47,686 nt of DNA from Phyllobacteriaceae bacterium (GCA_023954255.1 JAMLIH010000017.1:1-47686), one strand, 5' to 3'. Positions 34,620 through 43,396 are shown, numbered from the stretch's first letter. Numbers and translations: made by a program. Notes: generated by a model from the sequence alone, not told the origin.

Positions 34620-35990
34620 CTAGCGGCGAGGCCTTCCATCATAGGTGCGCACACCCCCGCTTCCGCCGAGAATGAAGCGCTGCGGATCGCGCTCGATCTG
34701 GCCGATGACACGGTCTATCCGGTTCACCGAACGGCGTGCATCGGTAATCAGGGCCTGTATATCGCCCAAACCGGTATTGGTAAATCGGCTAATGCCACCG
34801 GTGATTGAGTTGATCGAATTCTGCATGGTTTTTGCAACAGTGCGGAATTCCGAAAGCGTGGAGCGCACATCGCCCATCACATCGCCATTGCCGTCAGCGC
34901 CCAGAAAGCCGTCGAGCTTGGCCAGGACCCCGTCGACCCTTGCAGAAGACTCGTTCAACCGCTCGGTCATCTGCCTTGCATCGGAGATGATCTGGTCGAT
35001 GTCCTGCTTGCGGTCGGTAAAGGTTTTCGTCACCGATTTTGCGTCGTCCACGACCTGACGGGCGCCCGATGCCGTCTCGCGGATATCGGCAATTGCCTGT
35101 TTGACCGTCTCCGGCTCGACGGAGGCCAGAACCCCGTCAGCCTTGTCCAGCGTACCGGAAAGCTGCGTCGAGATGGTTTCAAGCTGCTTGGCGACCTTTT
35201 CGACCGAAACCACCACGTTTTCGATTCGCTCGCCACCTTTGCGCAGATCGGCAGAGAATGCCGTCACGTTGTCGACGGTGGTCTTGACCTTTTCGGAGTC
35301 GACCGCTTCGACGATGCGCTCAAGCCCCTTGGCCGTACCGTCGATCTTGGAGCCCAGTTCGGAAAGGGAGGCTCCGATTTCGGAGGCGCTGGTGAGAAAC
35401 TTGTCGATGCCTTCCGCGTTGCGGCCGAGCGCATCGGAAAATCTCTCGATGTTCTTGACCGCGTTGGAAACCGGCGTGCGGTTTTCCTCAATGAAGTCCT
35501 TCAGCGTGCCGAGCGCATCATTGGCCTTGCTGGAGACGTCGCGCACGGTTTCCAGAATGTCGGCAACAGCGGAGGGACTTGCCTCAATGCGGGGAATTTC
35601 CCCGGGTTCTGCAATGTCGAACAGCGATTTGGCGCTTGGCGTCCCGCCCTTCAGCGACACGATGGAAATACCGGTCAGGCCCTGGGCTGCAATCGTTGCC
35701 GTGGTGTCGGCGCGCACGGGGGTGTCCTCATTGACCTGCGCCAGCGCCAGCACTTCGCGCGGGTCTTCGGGATTGAACACCACGCGGGTCACCTTGCCGA
35801 CCTTGATGCCGTTGAAATGAACGTCGCTGCCCGGAGCCAGTCCGGTGACGACGCCACGGATGGAGATGGTGATCGGACGCTGGGCGACATCCTCGTCGAG
35901 CTGGGCCACCCAATAGATAAAGGCGAAGCTGGCCAGGATGACGGCCATGGTAAAAAAGCCGACTGCAACGAAATTGGCTCGCGTTTCCAT
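34620..35990 (-). CDS. mlaD: MlaD-like MCE-domain lipid transport protein with long C-terminal tail
   Basis: Periplasmic substrate-binding subunit of an MCE-type ABC transporter, anchored by one N-terminal helix (about residues 8-28). The MCE domain follows (about 38-115: ITISIRGVVTGLAPGSDVHFNGIKVGKVTRV and TTATIAAQGLTGISIVSLKGG). Residues 150-430 are a long helical, coiled-coil-like tail. The total of 456 residues contrasts with about 180 for E. coli MlaD, so the tail probably spans the periplasm. The ATG at 35990 shares one base with the stop of the ATPase gene (TAATG), implying coupled translation. No MlaC-type periplasmic carrier gene is adjacent. Confidence 0.92.
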   Translation of the reverse strand: METRANFVAVGFFTMAVILASFAFIYWVAQLDEDVAQRPITISIRGVVTGLAPGSDVHFNGIKVGKVTRVVFNPEDPREVLALAQVNEDTPVRADTTATIAAQGLTGISIVSLKGGTPSAKSLFDIAEPGEIPRIEASPSAVADILETVRDVSSKANDALGTLKDFIEENRTPVSNAVKNIERFSDALGRNAEGIDKFLTSASEIGASLSELGSKIDGTAKGLERIVEAVDSEKVKTTVDNVTAFSADLRKGGERIENVVVSVEKVAKQLETISTQLSGTLDKADGVLASVEPETVKQAIADIRETASGARQVVDDAKSVTKTFTDRKQDIDQIISDARQMTERLNESSARVDGVLAKLDGFLGADGNGDVMGDVRSTLSEFRTVAKTMQNSINSITGGISRFTNTGLGDIQALITDARRSVNRIDRVIGQIERDPQRFILGGSGGVRTYDGRPRR

Positions 35991-36808
35991 TATGTCTGCA
36001 CCAAACGCTCATTGCCCCGGTTGACCAGCCGGGCCCGTTTCCCCTGGAAGTAGGCCTTCACCCAAGGGTGGTTGTATGCCAGCATTGTGTCGATATCGCC
36101 AGCCACAAGCACCTTTTTTTCCGCCAGTACGGCAATGCGGTCACAGACGAGAAACAGGCTGTCCAGGTCATGGGTAACCATGTAGACCGTAAGCCCGAGC
36201 GTATCGCGCAGGGTGGCGATCAACTCGTCGAACTCGGCAGCACCGATGGGATCGAGCCCGGAAGTCGGCTCGTCGAGAAACAGCAGTTCGGGGTCCAGCG
36301 CCAGGGCGCGGGCAAGGGCTGCGCGCTTGATCATGCCGCCGGACAGTTCCGACGGCAGCTTGCTGCCGGCATCCTGCGGCAGGCCGACCAGGCCGATCTT
36401 GACCCGCGCCAGTTCCTCCATCAGCGCATCCGGCAGGTCGAGGTATTCGCGCAGCGGCACCTTGATGTTGTCGACCACCGACAGGGAGGAAAACAGCGCG
36501 CCGTGCTGGAACATGACGCCGATGCGCTGATCGAGCACGAAGCGCTCTTCCTCTGAAAGCTTGCGGTAGTCCTTGCCGAACAGCCTGATCTCGCCGGCGT
36601 TCATCTTGTTGAGGCCCAGAATGGCGCGCATCAGAACGGATTTGCCGGCGCCCGATGCGCCGACAAAACCGAGGATTTCACCGCGATAGACGTCAAGGTC
36701 GAGATGCTGGAGTATCTGCTTGTCGCCAAAGGCAACATCAACGCCCCTCACCGACAGGATGACATCCCTGTGGCCGTTTTTCTGCATGTCTTCGCTCTGC
36801 CTTGCCAT
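35990..36808 (-). CDS. mlaF: MlaF-like ABC transporter ATP-binding protein
   Basis: ATPase of the phospholipid-transporting ABC complex. Walker A is at residues 50-57 (GASGAGKS), the ABC signature is LSGGMIKRAALARAL and Walker B with the D-loop is LLFLDEPTSGLDP. The H-loop histidine lies in MVTHDLDSL. It has 272 residues from the ATG at 36808; an internal ATG at 36787 would also give a full domain. It starts 7 bases after the permease stop and ends in TAATG overlap with mlaD. The order permease-ATPase-MCE protein-lipoprotein is that of Mla-type operons. Confidence 0.94.
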   Translation of the reverse strand: MARQSEDMQKNGHRDVILSVRGVDVAFGDKQILQHLDLDVYRGEILGFVGASGAGKSVLMRAILGLNKMNAGEIRLFGKDYRKLSEEERFVLDQRIGVMFQHGALFSSLSVVDNIKVPLREYLDLPDALMEELARVKIGLVGLPQDAGSKLPSELSGGMIKRAALARALALDPELLFLDEPTSGLDPIGAAEFDELIATLRDTLGLTVYMVTHDLDSLFLVCDRIAVLAEKKVLVAGDIDTMLAYNHPWVKAYFQGKRARLVNRGNERLVQT

Positions 36809-36815
36809 GGTGCGC

Positions 36816-38006
36816 TCAGTAGTCGATGGCCGCATAGAACATGGCGAACAGCCCGTCCACGACAATGACGAAGAAGATCGCCTTGACGACGGCGGAAGTC
36901 GTGCGGCGGCCCAGGCTTTCGGCGCTTCCCTCCACCTTCATGCCTTCCACGGCCGCCATTGTGCCGATGATCAGCGCCATGAAGGGTGCCTTGATGAGGC
37001 CTGAAAAGACGGTGGAAAGATCGATGCCCGCGCGCAGGCGAAGAATGAAATCGTCAATGCTGACACCGGCATAAAAGCGCAAGACGATACAGGCGCCCGC
37101 CAGTGCCGCCATGTTGGCCAGAAAGGTCAGCAACGGCAGGGCGATGGTCAGCGCTACCAGACGCGGAAATACCAGAACACCGATTGGGTTGAGCCCGATC
37201 ACGGTAAGCGCATCGACCTCCTCGCGCATCTTCATCGAGCCGATCTCGGCGGTCATGGCGCTTCCCGAGCGGCCGGCGACCATGATCGCGGTCAACAGCA
37301 CGCCGACCTCGCGCAGCAGCAGGATGCCCACAAGATCCACCGACCACACTTCAAGGCCGAAGACGCGCAACTGGAAGGCGCTCTGCTGGGCGATGATCGC
37401 ACCGATGAGGAACGACATCAGCGTGACGATGGGCACGGCACGCAATCCCATGCGGTCGATGTGGTGAACGATGGAAATCGGCCGCACGCTGCCGCGGCGG
37501 CCGGCCTTCAACTGCGGGCCGCGAATGGCCGCGCCGATGACGTTGAGGCCCATCAGCGTGTCCACCCACAGGGTGTTCATCACCCGGCCCAGGCTGTAGG
37601 CGGTGCGCATAAGGGGATTGTCGCGCAGCCTGCCGTCAAGCTTTTCGCCAACCTCGAAATCGATGGCGTGAATGAGCCGCGTGGCATGGCTGCCGGCATT
37701 GACCAGTTCCCAGGCGGTGCCGGCAGCACCGGCACTGCGTGCCAGGCGCACAATCAGCCAGGCACCGGAAGTGTCGATCGATTTGAGATCGGAAAGGTCG
37801 ATCCTGAGGGCGTCTGGGCCGTTCCCGAGGGCTGCAAGCTCGTTTTCCAGCGCGGAAACCTCAAGGGCAGCCTGGCCGGAGCCGGCGACAAGCCACTCTC
37901 CCTGCGGCCTTGCGGTAATGCGGCCCTGTTCGCGGACCACCGAAAGACGGGCTGCGGGCGCCGGTGCCCCGGCCTTGGCTGCATCTCTTGAAGGCTGGAT
38001 GTTCAT
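36816..38006 (-). CDS. mlaE: STAS-MlaE fusion, lipid ABC transporter permease
   Basis: Inner-membrane permease with an N-terminal STAS domain. Residues 25-130 form the STAS part (ITARPQGEWLVAGSGQAALEVSALENEL, LRIDLSDLKSIDTSGAWLIVRLA), which in E. coli is the separate protein MlaB. Residues 160-396 form the MlaE permease with the marker EIGSMKMREEVDALTVIGLNPIGVLVFPR and several membrane helices. The ATG at 38006 gives 396 residues; the frame is open further upstream but unsupported. It heads the operon and is divergent from the epimerase gene across 146 bases. Confidence 0.93.
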   Translation of the reverse strand: MNIQPSRDAAKAGAPAPAARLSVVREQGRITARPQGEWLVAGSGQAALEVSALENELAALGNGPDALRIDLSDLKSIDTSGAWLIVRLARSAGAAGTAWELVNAGSHATRLIHAIDFEVGEKLDGRLRDNPLMRTAYSLGRVMNTLWVDTLMGLNVIGAAIRGPQLKAGRRGSVRPISIVHHIDRMGLRAVPIVTLMSFLIGAIIAQQSAFQLRVFGLEVWSVDLVGILLLREVGVLLTAIMVAGRSGSAMTAEIGSMKMREEVDALTVIGLNPIGVLVFPRLVALTIALPLLTFLANMAALAGACIVLRFYAGVSIDDFILRLRAGIDLSTVFSGLIKAPFMALIIGTMAAVEGMKVEGSAESLGRRTTSAVVKAIFFVIVVDGLFAMFYAAIDY

Positions 38007-38152
38007 CAATCTTCGCTGTGCGCGTCTGCCGCCGGATCGTTCGCTTCTGCTTGTAACAGGTAATGGCTGCGTTGACAGCCCTTGCAAGCTTCCCGGCGGC
38101 ACCATAAACGAAGCGGAAGCGAATTTGAAACCTTTGCGGAGAGGCGTGCGGC

Positions 38153-39136
38153 GTGTCGAGAAAGATGGAAATCAGGGCGGAAGTGTTTCCGATTGCCGGC
38201 AGTTTCACCATCTCGCGCGGCGCGCGCACCCATGCCCATGTGGTGCGGGTCATCCTTGAGGAAGATGGCCAGACGGCGCAGGGCGAATGCGTGCCCTACC
38301 CGCGCTACAATGAGAGCGTCGACAGCGTCACCGCCCAGATCGAGGCTGCCCGCACGGCAATCGAGACCGGCTGCGGGCGTGCCGAATTGCAGGACATCAT
38401 GCCGGCAGGCGCGGCACGCAATGCGGTCGATTGCGCGCTCTGGGACCTTGAAGCGAAGAAGACCGGCAAGAGCGCAGCTGAAATCGCCGGGCTTGCCCCG
38501 CTCAAGCCTGCCATCACGGCCTATACCATCAGCCTTGGCGATCCCGAGAAGATGCGTGGCGATGCGCAGAAGGCGGCACATCGCGAACTGCTGAAGATAA
38601 AGCTCGGCGGCGACGGCGATGCCGAGCGCATTGCGGCGGTGCGCGAAGGTGCGCCGAGGGCAACGCTCATTCTCGATGCCAACGAGGCCTGGCGCGAATC
38701 GCTGTTCGAGCCGCTGATGGCGGCAGCCGCGAAAGCCGGCGCGAAGCTGGTGGAACAGCCGCTGCCGGCCGGCGAGGACGGCATTCTGAAAACGGCGGCT
38801 CGGCCGGTTCCCGTCTGTGCCGATGAAAGCCTGCACACGCGCGGAGAGCTTGCCGCGCTGCGCGAACGCTATGACTGCGTCAACATCAAGCTCGACAAGG
38901 CGGGCGGGCTGACCGAGGCGCTGGCGCTGCAGAAGGAAGCCAGGAAGCTCGGCTTTCAGATCATGACCGGTTGCATGGTCGGGACTTCGCTTGCCATGGC
39001 ACCGGCAATGCTGATTGCCCAGGATGCGGAATTCGTCGATCTCGACGGGCCGTTGCTACTGGCTGAGGACCGGGAACCGGCGATCGAGTTTCCCGGTTCC
39101 GCCATCATGCCGCCGCCGCGGGCGCTCTGGGGCTGA
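38153..39136 (+). CDS. L-Ala-D/L-Glu dipeptide epimerase (enolase superfamily)
   Basis: Enolase-superfamily epimerase, probably acting on L-Ala-D-Glu from recycled murein peptides. The catalytic lysine pair is in LLKIKLGGD (about residue 149) and NIKLDKAGG (about 246). The metal ligands are the Asp in LILDANEAW (about 174), the Glu in LVEQPLPAG (about 203) and the Asp in PVCADESLH (about 226). It has 327 residues. I take the GTG at 38153 because GGAGAGG is eight bases upstream; an ATG four codons later lacks a well-spaced site. Its end overlaps the end of the opposite MFS gene by 32 bases. Substrate assignment rests on family resemblance. Confidence 0.87.
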   Translation: MSRKMEIRAEVFPIAGSFTISRGARTHAHVVRVILEEDGQTAQGECVPYPRYNESVDSVTAQIEAARTAIETGCGRAELQDIMPAGAARNAVDCALWDLEAKKTGKSAAEIAGLAPLKPAITAYTISLGDPEKMRGDAQKAAHRELLKIKLGGDGDAERIAAVREGAPRATLILDANEAWRESLFEPLMAAAAKAGAKLVEQPLPAGEDGILKTAARPVPVCADESLHTRGELAALRERYDCVNIKLDKAGGLTEALALQKEARKLGFQIMTGCMVGTSLAMAPAMLIAQDAEFVDLDGPLLLAEDREPAIEFPGSAIMPPPRALWG

Positions 39137-40295
39137 GGCGGTTGAGGGCAAGCAGTCCGAGGGCGGCAAGGCAGACCACCGTCATGACCAGAAAGCCCTT
39201 CGCGCCTGCCGCCGCATAGAGCGGACCTGAAAAGAACACGCCAATGCCCATGGCAGCGCCGCCGAGCACGAAGCCGACACCCTGGGCGGCACCGAGGTTT
39301 TCCTCCGGCACAGACTCCATGATGTAGTGCATCAGCCCGATATGAACGGCGCCGAAGGAAAGCCCGTGCAGGATCTGCAGCGCAAGGAAAGCCGCCTCGC
39401 CGTCGATATAGGGAAACAGCACCCAGCGCAAAGCACCGCCACAGCAGCCGATGGCAATGACGGCAACCGGCGACAAGCGCCTGAAAACCGCCCGCGAGTA
39501 TTGAAACAGCAGGATTTCGGCAAAAACGCCGATTGCCCACAGCAGGCCGATCAGCCCGCCGGAAAAACCCAGCGCCTGCCAGTGGATGGAGCCGAAGCCG
39601 TAAAGGAAGGAGTGGCTTGCCTGGCCGAGCCCGCTTGCCGCCAGCACCAGCAGGAACGGCCGGTTGGAGAGCAGTTTGCGGCGTGTCAGGGGATCGCTCT
39701 GCGCTGACGATGCCGGCTGTCTGCGACCGATGCGCGGAATGGCGAAGGAAACCGCCGCGCCAAGCACCATGGCGGAAATGATTGCATAGAGCAGGAATTG
39801 CGGCTCTCCGGACGCCAACAGCCAGCCGCCGCCGAGATTGGCCAGCACGAAGATCAGCGAGCCCCAGATGCGGATACGCCCGTAATCGGCATCGAACCGG
39901 CGCACGCCGGCAAGGGTGATGGCATCGAGCAGCGGCAGGACCGGGTTGAAGAAGAAATTGTAGAGCAGCGTGACGAACAGGATCGGCCAGAAACTGCCGG
40001 TGAAAAGGTAGAGCAGAACCGACAGCGCCGCCGCGACATAGAGTTTCGACAGCAGGACGGCGCGGTCGCGATAACGGTCGGCAAAGCTCATGACCTGGCC
40101 GGAGGCCAGCACGCGAATGACCAGCGACATGGAAAGCACGGCGCTGATTTGCGATGGCGACAGGGCCTGGGCCTTAAGCCAGACCGGGAAATAAGGCAGG
40201 TAGAGACCGACAAAGATGAAATTGGCGCAAAACCCCAGCGCCATGCGAGCGCCGAACCAGGGCGGCGGCGTTTCAAAGGCCTGCGTCGAATTCAC
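39105..40295 (-). CDS. MFS transporter (phenylpropionate/nucleoside permease-like)
   Basis: Major facilitator with about 12 transmembrane helices across 396 residues. It resembles the MFS group of HcaT-type phenylpropionate permeases: LGFCANFIFVGLYLPYFPVWLKAQALSPSQIS at the start, then RDRAVLLSKLYV and YGRIRIWGSLIFVLANLGGG. Substrate is unknown. The start is a GTG at 40295 that overlaps the TGA of the preceding gene (GTGA), showing translational coupling with the dehydratase-like gene. Its 3' end overlaps the epimerase gene on the other strand by 32 bases. Confidence 0.85.
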   Translation of the reverse strand: MNSTQAFETPPPWFGARMALGFCANFIFVGLYLPYFPVWLKAQALSPSQISAVLSMSLVIRVLASGQVMSFADRYRDRAVLLSKLYVAAALSVLLYLFTGSFWPILFVTLLYNFFFNPVLPLLDAITLAGVRRFDADYGRIRIWGSLIFVLANLGGGWLLASGEPQFLLYAIISAMVLGAAVSFAIPRIGRRQPASSAQSDPLTRRKLLSNRPFLLVLAASGLGQASHSFLYGFGSIHWQALGFSGGLIGLLWAIGVFAEILLFQYSRAVFRRLSPVAVIAIGCCGGALRWVLFPYIDGEAAFLALQILHGLSFGAVHIGLMHYIMESVPEENLGAAQGVGFVLGGAAMGIGVFFSGPLYAAAGAKGFLVMTVVCLAALGLLALNRLSPRAPAAAA

Positions 40296-41290
40296 CGGAC
40301 TTCCGGCAGGTCCGCCGCCCTTTGCAGCATTTCAGGGTCGATATTGCCGCCGGAGAGCACCACCAGAACGGTCTTTGCGGCAAGGCGCTGGCGGACTTTG
40401 AACAGGCTTGCCAGCGCCACGGCACCGCCGGGCTCGACCACCAGTTTCAATTCGCGGAAGGCAAAGGCGGTAGCCTGCAGGGCCTGTTCGTCGCTGACGG
40501 CAAAGCCCTCACCGGCAAGCCTGCTGTTGATGGCAAAGCCGATTTGTCCGGGACGGCGCGTGATGATGGCATCGCATACCGAACCGCCCTCCACCGGGTT
40601 TTCTTCGAGCCTGCCGGAGGCAAGCGAGCGGCGGTAATCGTCAAACCCCTCCGGCTCACAGGTGTGGATTACAGCCTGCGGGAAATGATGGACGACCGAC
40701 AGGGAGGTTCCCGAAGCAAGGCCGCCGCCGCCTGCCGGCACCAGCACTTTGTCGAGAGTCATGCCCAGCGCCTGCAGATCCTGGCAGGCTTCCATCGCTG
40801 CAGTCCCCTGCCCTGCGATGACGCGCGGATCGTTGAACGGGTGAATGAAGGCCGCCCCGGTCCTGCGGCAATGATCCGCAGCAATTGCCTCCCGGTCCTC
40901 GTTCATGCGGTCATACAGGATGACCTCCGCACCGAGCCGTTTCGTGCGCTCTATCTTGGTTTTCGGCGCATCGGCCGGCATGATGATCGTTGCCGGAATG
41001 CCGTGCAGGCGCGCCGCATCGGCGACGCCCTGGGCGTGGTTGCCGGAGGAAACGGCAACCACGCCGTTGCCGCGTTCTTCCTTCGCCATGGACGAGATCG
41101 TGTTGAAGGCGCCGCGAAACTTGAAGGAACCGGTGCGCTGCAGGCATTCGGGCTTGAGAAAGACACGGCAGCCTGCAACGTCGTCGAGATAGGCCGAATT
41201 GAGCAGCGGTGTGCGCACGGCCTGCCCCTTGATGCGGCCTGCGGCAGCGGCAACATCGTCAAAATCGGGAAGTTTCACCTGATCGTGCAC
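40292..41290 (-). CDS. Threonine/serine dehydratase-like PLP enzyme
   Basis: Fold-type II PLP enzyme of the threonine dehydratase / serine racemase / threo-3-hydroxyaspartate ammonia-lyase group. The PLP lysine is K57 in TGSFKFRGA. The substrate loop SSGNHAQG and the glycine-rich phosphate loop GGGGLASG are present, and the C-terminal VVLSGGNID fits. It has 332 residues and no ACT regulatory domain, so it is the catabolic, not the biosynthetic (IlvA), form. The start is a GTG at 41290 with GGAGA seven bases upstream; the frame continues to a TTG at 41311, which overlaps that site. It is coupled to the MFS gene by a GTGA overlap. Confidence 0.87.
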   Translation of the reverse strand: MHDQVKLPDFDDVAAAAGRIKGQAVRTPLLNSAYLDDVAGCRVFLKPECLQRTGSFKFRGAFNTISSMAKEERGNGVVAVSSGNHAQGVADAARLHGIPATIIMPADAPKTKIERTKRLGAEVILYDRMNEDREAIAADHCRRTGAAFIHPFNDPRVIAGQGTAAMEACQDLQALGMTLDKVLVPAGGGGLASGTSLSVVHHFPQAVIHTCEPEGFDDYRRSLASGRLEENPVEGGSVCDAIITRRPGQIGFAINSRLAGEGFAVSDEQALQATAFAFRELKLVVEPGGAVALASLFKVRQRLAAKTVLVVLSGGNIDPEMLQRAADLPEVR

Positions 41291-41377
41291 CGGCTTTCTC
41301 CAAAGGAGCAAGCCTTGGCCGAAGCGCCATTAAATTTCAATAGGCGGCCGCAGGCGCGGGCGAACAAATCCTGCCGC

Positions 41378-42424
41378 TCAGGCGGATTTCCTTTCGGGCC
41401 GCAGCAGATTGGTCTCGAGTACCGACAGCAGGATGTCGGCACAGGCCTGCCAGGAATAGCCGAGCGCATGCTTTCTGGCCGCCTTGCGGTCGAGATCGAG
41501 GGCCGCAAGCGCCGCGCGCTTGAGGTCGGGATCGACGATGCCGGCGGCCGGATCGGTCAGGATGTCGATCGGCCCCGGCACAGGAAAGCCTGCAACCGGC
41601 AGGCCGGAGGACAAGGCTTCGAGAATCACGTTACCGAAGGTGTCGGTGAGACTGGGAAAGACAAAGACGTCGGCATCGGCATAGTGTTCGGCCAGCGAGA
41701 CGCCCTTGTGCACGCCGGGAAAGACCGCATCGGGGTATTTTGCCTTGAGCCGCGCAAGGTCCGGGCCGTCGCCCACCACCACCTTGGTGCCCGGCAGGTC
41801 GAGTTCCAGAAAGGTATCGATGTTCTTTTCGGTGGCGAGACGGCCGACATTGAGGAAAACCGGCCTTTCAAGACCGGCATATGGCCCCAGCCCTGCGGGA
41901 TCGCTGCTGCGGCGTGCCGGGTTGAACAGTTCATGATCGACGCCGCGTGTCCAGGCAACAAGATTCCTGAAGCCCTTGCTGCGCAGTTCCGCCGCCATGG
42001 ACTCCGTCGCCACCAGGCATGCGGTGCCGGCATTGTGGAAACGGCGCAGGAAGGCATAGGTCCATTCCACCGGCACCGGGATGCGGGCATTGAGGTATTC
42101 GGGAAAGCGCGTGTGATAGCTGGTTGAAAACCGCCAGCCGAGTTGCAGGCAGGCCTTGCGTGCGGCAAGGCCGAGCGGCCCCTCGGTGGCGATGTGCACC
42201 ACGTCGGGAGCTGCCGCCGCCAGCAGCCTGCGCATGGAGCGGGCCATCGTCAGCGACAGTCGGATTTCCGGATAGGTCGGCATCGGCAAGCTGAGATAGT
42301 CCGATGGCGTGACCGTGCGCACCTTGTGGCCGCGGCGCTCGAACTCGCCGATGACGTTGACCAGCGTGCGCACCACCCCGTTGACCTGCGGGTGCCAGGC
42401 GTCGGTGACGATGAGGATGTCCAT
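41378..42424 (-). CDS. agt: GT4-family glycosyltransferase, probable Agt (diacylglycerol glycosyltransferase)
   Basis: GT-B glycosyltransferase. The N-terminal donor-less half starts DILIVTDAWHPQVNGVVRTL, and the C-terminal half has the GT4 pattern FLNVGRLATEKNI, VVVGDGPDLARL and the E(x7)E-like FVFPSLTDTFGNVILEALSSGLPV. It has 348 residues. The ATG at 42424 shares a base with the stop of plcP (TGATG). In Agrobacterium and marine alphaproteobacteria the glycosyltransferase paired with plcP (Agt) makes glucosyl- or glucuronosyl-diacylglycerol during phosphate starvation. That context and the PHO box support the same role here; the sugar used is not determinable. Confidence 0.82.
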   Translation of the reverse strand: MDILIVTDAWHPQVNGVVRTLVNVIGEFERRGHKVRTVTPSDYLSLPMPTYPEIRLSLTMARSMRRLLAAAAPDVVHIATEGPLGLAARKACLQLGWRFSTSYHTRFPEYLNARIPVPVEWTYAFLRRFHNAGTACLVATESMAAELRSKGFRNLVAWTRGVDHELFNPARRSSDPAGLGPYAGLERPVFLNVGRLATEKNIDTFLELDLPGTKVVVGDGPDLARLKAKYPDAVFPGVHKGVSLAEHYADADVFVFPSLTDTFGNVILEALSSGLPVAGFPVPGPIDILTDPAAGIVDPDLKRAALAALDLDRKAARKHALGYSWQACADILLSVLETNLLRPERKSA

Positions 42425-43239
42425 CAGGCAACCTTGCGCAGGCGCTCGACCCGGGATTCACCGGCAAGAGAGTGGACGTTGGGATTTTCCCAGTCGCCCT
42501 GGGCGTTCTTTTCCGCCCAGCGGATCAGTTCGAGCCGGCCTTCCGGGGTTTCGACGATCGCCGTGCAGCTTTCCACCCAATCTCCGGTGTTGCAGTACTG
42601 GATGCCTGCACGCTCTGCGATGACCGCGTGGTGGATATGGCCGCAGATCACGCCGTCGAGCTCGTGCTCTTTCGCCTCGTTGGCAAGCGAGGCCTCGAAC
42701 TCGCCGATGAAGTTGACCGCGTTCTTGACCCTCAGCTTGGCCCAGTTCGACAGCGACCAATAGGGAAAACCCAGTTGCCGGCGCGCCCGGTTGAGCCAGG
42801 TGTTGGCCCACAGCGCGAATTCGTAGGCCCAGTCGCCGAAATAGGCGAGCCACTTGGCATGACGCACCACGACATCGAACTGGTCGCCGTGAATGACCAG
42901 AAAACGCCGGCCGTCGGCGGTTTCATGGATTTCCCGGTCGCAGATCTCGATGCCGCCGAAATGCGATCCGAGATAGTTGCGCAGAAACTCGTCATGGTTT
43001 CCGGCGATATACTTGATCTCGGCACCCTTGCGCACCTTGCGCAGCAGCTTCTGGACCACATCATTGTGTTCCTGGGGCCAGTACCAGCCCTTGCGCAACC
43101 GCCAGCCGTCGACGATATCGCCGATCAGATAATAGCGGTCCGCATCGACGCTCTTGAGAAATGATAACAGTTGTGCCGCCTGGCAACCTGCCGTACCAAG
43201 ATGAACATCCGACAGGAAAACGGTTTTGAAATGTTGCAC
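42424..43239 (-). CDS. plcP: PlcP-type metallophosphatase (phospholipase C of lipid remodelling)
   Basis: Calcineurin-like metallophosphoesterase, often annotated as UDP-2,3-diacylglucosamine hydrolase-like. Metal motifs are complete: DVHLG (residues 11-15), GDIVDGW, GNHDEF, HGDQFD and GHIHH. In Sinorhizobium the related PlcP is an intracellular phospholipase C that degrades phosphatidylcholine to diacylglycerol under phosphate limitation. The long motif-rich match, the coupled glycosyltransferase and the four PHO half-sites upstream favour PlcP over LpxH. The start is GTG at 43239, with GGGGGA six bases upstream. It has 271 residues. Confidence 0.87.
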   Translation of the reverse strand: MQHFKTVFLSDVHLGTAGCQAAQLLSFLKSVDADRYYLIGDIVDGWRLRKGWYWPQEHNDVVQKLLRKVRKGAEIKYIAGNHDEFLRNYLGSHFGGIEICDREIHETADGRRFLVIHGDQFDVVVRHAKWLAYFGDWAYEFALWANTWLNRARRQLGFPYWSLSNWAKLRVKNAVNFIGEFEASLANEAKEHELDGVICGHIHHAVIAERAGIQYCNTGDWVESCTAIVETPEGRLELIRWAEKNAQGDWENPNVHSLAGESRVERLRKVA

Positions 43240-43291
43240 CGGAATCCCCCGTTCTGACTATTTCCGCCGCCACCCGCTTGATTGATTTGCG

Positions 43292-43330
43292 TGACGGCGG
43301 CTTGACAGAGATGTGACAGGTTTCAGACAG
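43292..43330 (-). promoter_or_regulatory. PHO box: four PhoB half-sites at 11-bp spacing
   Basis: On the minus strand CTGTCT (43330-43325), CTGTCA (43319-43314), CTGTCA (43308-43303) and CCGTCA (43297-43292) follow each other every 11 bp. The central pair, CTGTCA-N5-CTGTCA, is a perfect PHO box core. It points towards plcP, 53 bases from its start codon, and also lies 67 bases before the SDR gene on the plus strand. Confidence 0.85.
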
Positions 43331-43396
43331 GGATTTCCGGCGCGGGCACCGAAAGCGGGAAGCCGCGGGCCTGCGGAAGGGCAGAGAGGGCAGAAA

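Noticed and set aside
42424-43239. Assignment of the metallophosphatase as LpxH of lipid A synthesis
   Set aside because: The coupled Agt-type glycosyltransferase and the strong PHO box fit PlcP; LpxH genes are not normally phosphate-regulated. The LpxH-like annotation reflects shared fold motifs.
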